From Mycoemilia scoparia (lineage: Eukaryota > Kickxellomycota > Kickxellomycetes > Kickxellales > Kickxellaceae): a DNA stretch of 28,157 nt. Shown here one piece after another: positions 16,990 to 24,367 of this stretch. The stretch spans positions 1 to 28,157 of the forward strand of contig JANBPU010000209.1 of NCBI GenBank assembly GCA_027575805.1, read 5' to 3'. Made by a program: the position numbers and the translations under genes. The notes under the pieces were generated by a model. The model did no database searches, was not told the DNA's origin, and saw only the letters and a program-made list of their open reading frames with translations. Positions within the stretch are counted from its first letter, which is position 1, and each line of letters opens with the position of its first letter.

Positions 16990-17053
16990 ACATGTTGGAA
17001 CAGATGCAAATAAAAGTATAAGAAAATCAAAATCTACTCTGTCTAATATATAT

Positions 17054-17165
17054 GAGCGATTATTTTGAAGTGTGAATTTTTGTGACCACTGATTATAGGG
17101 GCAATCACAGCTAAATGGATGTCCAGTTTTACTAGTAAACTTTGACCCTTCAAAAACTATTGCCC
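17054..17165 (+). mobile_element. MITE copy 10 (112 bp)
   Basis: GAGCGATTATTTTGAAGTGTG ... CCCTTCAAAAACTATTGCCC flanked by ATAT on both sides. Its left flank (CTACTCTGTCT) matches the left flank of the copy at 15908, so the two left ends are likely one ancestral insertion copied with the tandem duplication. Confidence 0.93.
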
Positions 17166-17250
17166 ATATATTCAAAATGTTTATTAGAAATTAAAAGCAA
17201 ATGTAATATTGGACCACCATTTGAATGAGAAGAGTCAAATAAAAAATGAT

Positions 17251-17255
17251 AAAAA
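17251..17255 (-). terminator. RNA polymerase III terminator of the tRNA gene
   Basis: On the minus strand a run of five T begins 6 nt after the tRNA 3' end, the usual Pol III stop. A second T run follows at 17241-17246. Confidence 0.75.
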
Positions 17256-17260
17256 TAACG

Positions 17261-17332
17261 CTCTCCGTCCGGGAATTGAACCCGGGTCTCCAATGTGACA
17301 GACTGGTATACTCGCCACTATACTAACGGAGA
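17261..17332 (-). tRNA. tRNA-Asp (anticodon GUC)
   Basis: 72 nt without an intron. The acceptor stem TCTCCGT/ACGGAGA pairs fully and the discriminator is G, as in eukaryotic tRNA-Asp. The D-arm and A-box region reads TAGTATAGTGGCGAGTA. The anticodon stem CCAGT/ATTGG, with one G-U pair, encloses the loop CTGTCAC, giving anticodon GTC. The T-arm CCGGG-TTCAATT-CCCGG carries the B box. CCA is not encoded, as expected. Nuclear gene; the 3' side is 90 bp from a MITE, so it was not itself interrupted. Confidence 0.97.
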
Positions 17333-17586
17333 TTAGAATTTCTTGGCAAAAATAAAAACATAGTATATAAAAGCAATAGATATAATTTTCCATTATATTT
17401 ATTTTTCATTCCTAATTATGTGTGCTATAACTCTTCTAAAAACATTCACAAGGAATTATCAAAATATGTAAATATTTACGTGATTTTATCCTTTCAAGTG
17501 ATATGATATGTTAAAAAGTTGTGTGATAATTGAAAGTGAGTCATGTAATGTGAACAAAAATATGATTATTGAGTTGGTAAAGAAAT

Positions 17587-18954
17587 CTAGTTAATGACCT
17601 TGAGTTTCTTTCCAACCTCAATGAATGCATCTGTGGCTTGTTTGACTTGATCCATAGAGTGAGCAGCAGATAGTTGGACACGAATACGAGCCTGTCCCTT
17701 TGGAACAACAGGATACGAGAACCCAATAACATAGATACCACGCTGAAGCATTTCATCAGCAAACTGGGAAGCCAAGCGAGCATCTCCAAGCATAACAGGC
17801 ACAATAGGATGGTCGTCGCCCTTAAGGGTAAATCCAGCATCAGTCAAAGTCTTTCTAAAGAACTGGGTGTTTTCACGCAGCTGAGGAAGAAGGTTAGCAG
17901 TACCATCAGGGCTAGCTACTAGATCTAGAGCAGCAGCGGCAGCACCGACAACTGAAGGAGCCAAAGAATTAGAGAACAAGTATGGGCGACTCTTGTTGCG
18001 AAGTAGAGAAACAAGGTTTGCATTACCAGTGGTGTAGCCACCAGAGGCACCACCAAGAGCTTTGCCCAGGGTAGAGTTGACAACATGGATTCTATCCATT
18101 ACACCCCAGTATTCACCAGAACCTTTGCCATTGGGACCCAGGAATCCAGTAGCATGGCAGTCATCAACAAATACTAGAGCATCATACTTTTCAGCCAGAT
18201 CGCAGATCTGAGGCAGAGGGGCAATCTTGCCATCCATAGAAAATACACCATCAGTAGCAATCATTTTTACTTTAGCACCGGCTTGGTCGGCCTCCTTCAG
18301 TTTAGCTTCAAGATCAGCCATGTCACAGTTGTTGTAACGGAACCTTTTGGCTTTGCATAGTCGGACGCCATCAATAATCGATGCATGGTTAAGTGAATCA
18401 CTAATGATTGCATCGTTCTCATTCAGCAAAACCTCAAAGATTCCAGCATTGGCGTCAAAGCAAGAGGCATACAAAATAGTGTCCTCATATCCGTAGAATT
18501 TGCTGATTTGGTCTTCGAGTTCTTTATGGATGCTCTGGGTGCCGCAGATAAACCTCACTGATGATAGGCCATTTCCCCAGGTGTCAAGGTACTGGTGGGC
18601 ACGGTACACAACATCAGGGTGATCGGCCAGGCCCAAATAGTTGTTTGCGCAAAAATTGATGACCTGGTCGGGCGCTCCAGCAGAAGACTTTCCGGGCATG
18701 TTTACGCTTATGGATGACCTCTGAGGAGAGGTTATAATGCGTTCATGCTTGAAGGTTCCTGCCTCTTTGATACCCTCAATGTCCTTCTCAATACGGGCTT
18801 CGAGTGCTTTTGGGAGACGGCTGGATGCAAAAAGCGGAGTGAAAGTGGAGAAGGAGCTTCTTTGTTGAATTAGAAAACGATGACCACGAACTGCATTTGC
18901 AGAACAAATTCGCAAAGCAGCTTTGGTGGTGGAGGTGGCGGCAGCAAAAGACAT
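17587..18954 (-). CDS. GCAT: Glycine C-acetyltransferase (2-amino-3-ketobutyrate CoA ligase), mitochondrial
   Basis: A PLP enzyme of the alpha-oxoamine synthase family. It cleaves 2-amino-3-oxobutyrate with CoA to glycine and acetyl-CoA, the second step of threonine breakdown after threonine dehydrogenase. Intronless, 455 aa. Residues 1 to about 48 form a presequence rich in Ala, Ser, Thr and Arg ([20 protein letters not shown]), indicating mitochondria; the catalytic part is about 400 residues, normal for the family. Visible motifs: [10 protein letters not shown] (104-113), [10 protein letters not shown] (131-140), NHASIIDG (189-196), DGVFSMDG (235-242), VDDCHATG (263-270, with D264 and H267 contacting PLP) and the Schiff-base lysine K298 in STLGKALGG. 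Compared with 5-aminolevulinate and serine palmitoyl synthases, the length and the [13 protein letters not shown] motifs fit KBL best. No partner gene of the pathway is adjacent. Short leader with a CT-rich strand upstream. Confidence 0.95.
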   Translation of the reverse strand: MSFAAATSTTKAALRICSANAVRGHRFLIQQRSSFSTFTPLFASSRLPKALEARIEKDIEGIKEAGTFKHERIITSPQRSSISVNMPGKSSAGAPDQVINFCANNYLGLADHPDVVYRAHQYLDTWGNGLSSVRFICGTQSIHKELEDQISKFYGYEDTILYASCFDANAGIFEVLLNENDAIISDSLNHASIIDGVRLCKAKRFRYNNCDMADLEAKLKEADQAGAKVKMIATDGVFSMDGKIAPLPQICDLAEKYDALVFVDDCHATGFLGPNGKGSGEYWGVMDRIHVVNSTLGKALGGASGGYTTGNANLVSLLRNKSRPYLFSNSLAPSVVGAAAAALDLVASPDGTANLLPQLRENTQFFRKTLTDAGFTLKGDDHPIVPVMLGDARLASQFADEMLQRGIYVIGFSYPVVPKGQARIRVQLSAAHSMDQVKQATDAFIEVGKKLKVIN

Positions 18955-20381
18955 TAGTCAACAATAATATAAATAAATGTAAGGTTTTGAAGAATAAAAT
19001 AGATATTCAAGACAGATGGGCGTAGACAGAGAGAAAAAGTTTTGGCTTATTAAGACCACCTTATGACTGTTTCTAGTGGATGTGTGTGTTTACGTATACA
19101 TCGAGCGTGTTCAAGTATCAAGGAGACAAACTCGCCAGTCCAAAGCAAAGTAAATTACATCGTGGGAAAGCACAGCTAGCTAGACAGCCTTGATTTTGTT
19201 GAAAAATCGACTGGGTGATCTCTGCCTTAAACACGGACCAGATTGTTGTGTAAATTGTGTATTGACCCGGAGAATATAGCGTATTTGGTATACCAATGCA
19301 CAGCATATGCGCTCTCAAACATACAACAAGGCCTTTTATTATGTGGTATATGCATTAATTTTGGATCAACTGATTATATGCTGGAGAGTGATCCAACATG
19401 TAAATAATGCCCTATTTGTTCTGCTTACAAAAAATTTGATATGGCAGTGGGATCTGGTTTGGTTTAGTTTAGCTACTCCAAGTAGTCAGAATCCACAGGC
19501 CTTGAATAAGACGAGTCCCCAGAAGTTGCATAGGAATTAGTATATGACTGGACCAAAATCTCAGAACCCATTTCTGTCCACTATACATTTGGTCCTAAGT
19601 GAAATCTGGTCAAGTAGCTCTTGCGTTTAGGAATAAGGGTAGGGCTTTAGCAGAAGTACAAGTGTGGGTATGGGTAGCTATTTTTGGAGGGCGACCATCT
19701 ACTAACAAATGATGGTGATATATTTGGCTGCAATTGCCCCTTTAATCTTTGGTCATCAAAAAGTAGCCTTCTAAAGCCATGATCCATACACAATATCGTA
19801 ACTACTGGACTCTCATGATTAACTCTAGTTTTACATTTTTAATGAAGAATCGGCCTGCCTTTTGATGGAACAAAAGTTGAAATTCCATGGAGACTGTGGG
19901 ATTGGTTTTCAGTATCCGATACGGTTCGGCACATTGGGAATCATATCACATTTTATACAGTTCGTCAACATTTTGATTACTACAAAATGAAGAAACCCCC
20001 AATTAAGCAAATTATACCATAAAGCATACATTTTCTATATAGAAACAAGAGTCTCCAGGTTTTATACATGATAAGCTACTAAGACCGCATGCTGCAGCAG
20101 ATTTGCTTGAATAGATAATCCTTCCTGGCTACGAGATGTTTGCATACTGCTCTATGGGTTCTCGTTTGAACCCATTGGCTACCAGACCACTCTCCAACTG
20201 CATTTCAAATAATGCTTTGGGATCAACATATTTTTCCATAAAACATCCCAAGGGACAGATGTATTTTTCAACGGCCACAGCTCAAGAGTGTGCTTTATTA
20301 AACTACCTAATGCTCTTTGTTGCCCCCTTATCAATAAAAGGGTTTACCGACATTTTACATTCTTTCAATTTATAATATGCG
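18955..20381. other. Intergenic region with one MITE
   Basis: About 1.4 kb between two divergently transcribed genes. The first 150 bp should hold the promoter of the acetyltransferase gene. A MITE lies at 19672. Open frames of 60-80 residues occur on both strands but show no domain, signal peptide or plausible splice partner. TATAATA at 20371 lies close to the start at 20382. Confidence 0.5.
19672..19785 (-). mobile_element. MITE copy 11 (114 bp, inverted, diverged)
   Basis: GGGTAGCTATTTTTGGAGGG at the left; the right end (GCCTTCTAAAGCCATGATCC) is clearly decayed. The core GATGGTGATATATTTGGCTG, CAATTGCCCC is the reverse complement of the family core. Flanks GTAT and ATAC no longer match. 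An old copy. Confidence 0.85.
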
Positions 20382-20945
20382 ATGAAATTTTCACTATTTT
20401 GTACTGCACTTTTGGTTATAGTTGTCTACAACCTATCCAACCTCAGCGTTGTAGATAGTCGTGTTGTGGGGGCAGTGGCTTACGGTGATGATTCCAGGGT
20501 TGATTGCCAAACTATCCAAAGAAAGTATTGGTAATCATTGCTCTTGCCTGCTTACCAACGGGTTCTTGGTTCTCTAAGTGGTAGCAGATTGCTTATTGTC
20601 AATGAGAATGACCTTTGTTTTCATCTTGAATCTGATTAGTTATTTACATTTACTTTGACTAGTAATCTGGGCGAAGTTGTAAGTAATTTTGAGGCATATG
20701 TACGGACTAACACGAAAGAACAGGATCTTCCTGTGTTATTCACCGAAGTTTTCGGCGACGACTATAATTATAGTTTCAGCAGTGAAAAGGATGAGGATTT
20801 GGAGAATGAAGAGTCGGATTTGCAAGCAAACAGAAAATATAATGAGAGCTCTGGAGATGCTGTTGTATCCAAAGCCATCATATCTCATCAAATTTGCGGT
20901 TTAGTTATAACAGTTGTAGCAGTTTGCACCCTGGTATTCCTTTAA
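20382..20945 (+). CDS. Probable GPI-anchored cell-surface protein (spliced), unknown family
   Basis: Exons 20382-20530 and 20663-20945 join through a 132-nt intron (ATTG/GTAATC ... GACTAG). Without splicing the frame stops at once (TGG TAA); spliced it continues to 143 aa. An N-terminal signal peptide (MKFSLFCTALLVIVVYNL) is followed by two cysteines in the order DCQTIQRKYC (42 and 50), which could form a small disulphide loop. A strongly acidic stretch lies at about 80-105 (FGDDY, SSEKDEDLENEESDLQ). Then come an Asn/Ser segment with small residues (ESSGDA, about 111-116) and a C-terminal hydrophobic tail ending at the last residue (GLVITVVAVCTLVFL). This order of signal peptide, small-residue site and terminal hydrophobic tail fits a GPI anchor; a short type I membrane protein is the alternative. 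No domain is recognised. The splice that rescues the frame is the main support. Confidence 0.62.
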
Positions 20946-21494
20946 CTCGGAATTTTACCTACCCCTTATATTATTTCTATTTATATATATTCTTTTTTAA
21001 ACCTCGAGTTGTGATTTTGATTATCATTTCTTGAACAGGAAACACTATTTTTTATTTGGCTGTATAAATGTTGGTTTATTATGATAATTTAGCATCAAGC
21101 TTCTGGTTTTGTTCCGCCCAATCACATCCTTTGACAAAGATCACTGCTATTTATAAGCCCATATGGTTGGCACACAGTAGACACACTCATTTGCGCACAT
21201 CACCACCACCATTTTTGGTTTTGACAAGTGATCACTTTGTCGTCATCTTTAATGCAGGGAGGGGAGAAGGTTTTACTGTATCTGAGTTATCTGGCTTTGT
21301 TTGCTAGCTCACATATGAGACAGAGAGCTAAAACACAATTCATTCGTTGACTTGATCTTATCGCTCTCTCTCTCTTTCTCTTTCTATCTTTCCTTCTAAA
21401 TATTTAGCCTCATTATTACTATACAGCACATTGATTTATATACTCAGAAGTATATAAAAATACCTGAGGCTGCCATATAACTACAACCCCAAAG
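20946..21494. other. Spacer and promoter of ALG9
   Basis: No gene seen. It contains the 3' region of the preceding gene, a CT tract (CTCTCTCTCTCTTTCTC) near 21363-21381 and a TATA element, listed separately. Confidence 0.55.
21451..21458 (+). promoter_or_regulatory. TATA box upstream of ALG9
   Basis: TATATAAA preceded by a C/T-rich tract and 37 nt before the start codon at 21495. The close spacing would give a very short leader, common in compact fungal genes. Motif evidence. Confidence 0.45.
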
Positions 21495-23967
21495 ATGCCA
21501 TTACCTCATAACTTGAGGCATCGTCAAACACCTCAACGCAAAAGTGGAAAGGACAAGAAACGTGAAAAGTCTAGTACTCCAAAGAAAGAAATTCAAAGCC
21601 AATCGCCATCACAGAAACAACAACACGAAGATGCAAATTCGAAGGAAAAAGAGTAAGCAAACACTCGACTTTATTTGCATTTCATTCTGTATTGGTTGGT
21701 TGTGGTCCAAATTTAATGGCCAACAGTAGTTATCAACTCATAATGCGAAATATATCTATCTGCGTACTCACATATACGTGAAATTTACCCTACGCTTTTC
21801 ATTTTATAGCGAGCGAGATAAGGCAACCCTAAGCTATGGCAAACAAGAACTAGAAAATATCTTTACACCATCATGGTTCTTGGCATTTAGAATCATATCC
21901 CTAATAAGAATAACAGCCGCCATTACTTCTCCAATACTTGACTGTGACGAAGTATACAATTACTGGGAATCAATCCATTTGATCCATTTTGGGTATGGTA
22001 AACAAACATGGGAATACCAACCTAATTTCGCTCTAAGATCCTGGGCTTTTTCTTGGATTTATGCTGGTGTTGGGAATTTGCTTCATTTCTTTTTGGCTCT
22101 AAGATACAAGGCAAGTAACATACATACATACATACATCCGTCTGACCTATTCCATATTCTATACGATTTATACAACAATGGAAGTTCTTTATTATCATGT
22201 TTATAGTACCAACTGTTTATTTTGACTAGAATGACCATGGGTCTGTTCTGTGCGGCTTGTGAAGCTACATTTGTTTGGTCAATTTCTAAATGGGTTGATA
22301 GGCGCATTTCGAATTATACTCTGGTTATGCTAGCCACAAGCGCCGGAATGTATCATGCTAGTGTGGCATTTTTGCCCTCGTCGTTTAGCATGTACTTTGT
22401 AATGTTGGGATCGGCCTTTTCTTTCAAGTCTCCGTCTTTGCTTGAATCGAAAAGAATCGTATATGCCCTTCAGTTGTTTGGAATTGGCGCCATATTTGGT
22501 TGGCCCTATGCTGCCATTATATCTTTCCCGGCCATTATTGAAGAGCTGTTTATTAGAGGATCAGATCAGATCCCTGGGCGTGCCAAGGTTGACGTATTGA
22601 TGCAGGTTTTGAGAAAGTGGAGAGTTCGTAGAATCAATTCGGTGTTGCGCGGTGTAATTAGTGGGGCTTCTTTGCTGCTGGTTGTTGGCGCGGTTGACAG
22701 CTACTACTATGACCGCATCACGCTGTCTCTATGGAATGCTGTCAAGTACAACTTATTTGGCGGATCAAAGCGCGGCCCAGATCTTTATGGAACAGAACCT
22801 TGGACCTACTATTTTGCCAACGGATTCATCAACTTTAATATTGTGTTTGTGTTTGCCCTTCTAAGCTTGCCCCTTTGGGGTTGCCAATATGTGTTGTGGC
22901 GGATACTGGACAAGATTTCAACCCGCAAGAGTCGTAAAAAGCACAGAGTAATCGATGAATATCTACCAGTCAGGCGCGAACCAACTCATCCACACATGCT
23001 CCTTTTGATTCGTATGATTCCCTTCTATTTAGTGCTTGCCATATTTACCTTGCAGCCACACAAGGAGGAGAGATTCTTGTACATCATATACCCATATATA
23101 TGCTTCAATGGCGCGGTGTCCTTACACCTTGTCCGCAGTCTGTTCAACGAAGTTGCTGTCATTCTCGGATCTGGTGGATTTATTAGATCCACGGTAGCAA
23201 CGTCTGGTAAACTCAACTGGCTATTCTTGACGATTTCAACCGTACTTTCGACCATGCGGATATTTGCCCTATTCCACTATTACTCACGGGCTGCATCGCT
23301 ATTTATGGCACTACCTGGATTTGCCGATACACCCAATGTACCAATGGACTTTTCTGTATCATTGAAAGCACTATTGCCATCTACAATCAGCGGAATTGAC
23401 CACAGTTTACATAACCCTTCAGAATTGGAAAAATCCAAGATCACAAATGTATGTATTGGCAAGGAGTGGCACAGATTCCCATCTCACTACTTCATGCCCC
23501 ACAATTACCATCTCCGGTTTCTTCAAACCCCAGCATTCAAAGGCCAACTGCCCGGCGATTTCCTTCCAGTCACGAATTCGCTAAGAGAATCAACATCTCA
23601 TATCCAGAAAACCTTTAATGACATGAATCGTGAAGAACCAAGCCACTATTGGAAAGAGTCGAAATGTGACTATGTGGTTGACATCGATTGGACTGCTATA
23701 CCAGACTCTGTGTACCACGAAAAAAGTGAGCCACTTCCTTATGCTCGTCAAACTGGAAAATGGGAGAAGGTCAGGTGTGCACCATATCTTGACAAGGATC
23801 GATCGAAAGCACTTGGCAGAGTATTTTATACTCCTGAGAAGGCAAAGGTGTTTATTGTCAAATTAAAGAACTGGTTCTTGGGTAGAAAGGACCCTGAAAA
23901 GGAAGCGGAAGAGCTTGATACATGGATCCAGTGGGGGGAAGCATGTCTACTGAAACCAAAGAAATAG
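21495..23967 (+). CDS. ALG9: Dolichyl-P-Man alpha-1,2-mannosyltransferase ALG9
   Basis: An ER polytopic GT22 enzyme that adds the seventh and ninth mannoses to the lipid-linked oligosaccharide for N-glycosylation. Exons 21495-21652, 21810-22110 and 22207-23967 give about 739 aa. Intron 1 is GTAAGC...TATAG. Intron 2 needs a GC donor (AAG/GCAAGT ... TTATAG) to stay in frame; the nearby GT at 22115 breaks the frame. The lumenal first loop has the family's acidic motif, LDCDEVYNYWESIHLIHFG (D97, D99, E100), followed by QTWEYQPNFALRSWAF, diagnostic of ALG9 among the ALG9/ALG12/PIG-B relatives. Also seen: FLPSSFSMY, GWPYAAI and the HKEERFLY(I)IYP segment typical of the family. The N-terminal ~50 residues are basic and cytosolic; the C-terminal ~180 are a soluble lumenal region. 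Some 100 residues longer than animal ALG9. Separated by about 400 bp from the convergent gene at 24368. Confidence 0.94.
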
Positions 23968-24367
23968 GCAGCACCGGAATATACTGGCACATATATTAAG
24001 CACTCTATTATTGATATTCACTTCGTTTTCCTACCTCCTTCTACGGATGGACACACACACTTACACACTCCCTGCAAATCGGTCTATAACCCATATATAT
24101 TTTAGCTGGAGTCTCAGTGATGATTGACTGGTTTCTAAGGGTGCATCCTAGTGTCCTTTTAGAGGAGGAGACCACTCTTCCAGATGGTTGAATTTATTAC
24201 CAAATTATTAACCAAATGATGCTTCTTTTTCCTTTCGCATTTGTAAAAATCTTTCTTGACAATATAAAATACAACATCATTTATAAACGCATGTAAACTA
24301 ATGGTGTCAATAATATTATATAAAAATTCACTGTAATGTTATAAAGAGAAACCAGAATGTAAGACTA
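23968..24367. other. Spacer between convergent genes
   Basis: Holds the 3' ends of ALG9 (+) and the HAD-domain gene (-). AT-rich, with no gene, tRNA or MITE seen. Confidence 0.6.

Larger units (their letters stand above)
14872..17050. repeat. Tandem duplication carrying two paralogous small genes
   Basis: Unit 1 is about 14872-15904 and unit 2 about 16025-17050. Both begin TTATTTGACAATT, contain a minus-strand two-exon gene, and end AAATCTACTCTGTCT next to a MITE. The promoter, first exon and intron (about 15260-15775 against 16288-16803, offset 1028) are nearly identical, so the duplication is fairly recent. Unit 1 alone has a MITE at 14892; unit 2 alone has MITEs at 16111 and 16877. The 3' part of the second exon differs strongly between the units. 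Confidence 0.92.
16646..17260. other. Promoter of paralog B with two MITE copies
   Basis: No gene seen. Minus-strand leader of paralog B with a (TACA)n tract at 16657-16687, MITEs at 16877 and 17054, then about 90 bp of unique AT-rich sequence before the tRNA 3' flank. Confidence 0.6.

Noticed and set aside
14726..17165. Inverted repeats as transcription terminators or small-RNA hairpins
   Set aside because: The same ends recur at many unrelated sites with target duplications and empty-site counterparts, which identifies them as transposable elements.
20136..20375. Plus-strand 79-residue frame just before the GPI-type gene
   Set aside because: No domain or signal peptide, ends 7 nt before the next start, and contains AATAAA-like spacer sequence; no sign of selection visible.
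21068..21307. Plus-strand 79-residue frame upstream of ALG9
   Set aside because: Lies in the promoter region, low-complexity and without recognisable features.
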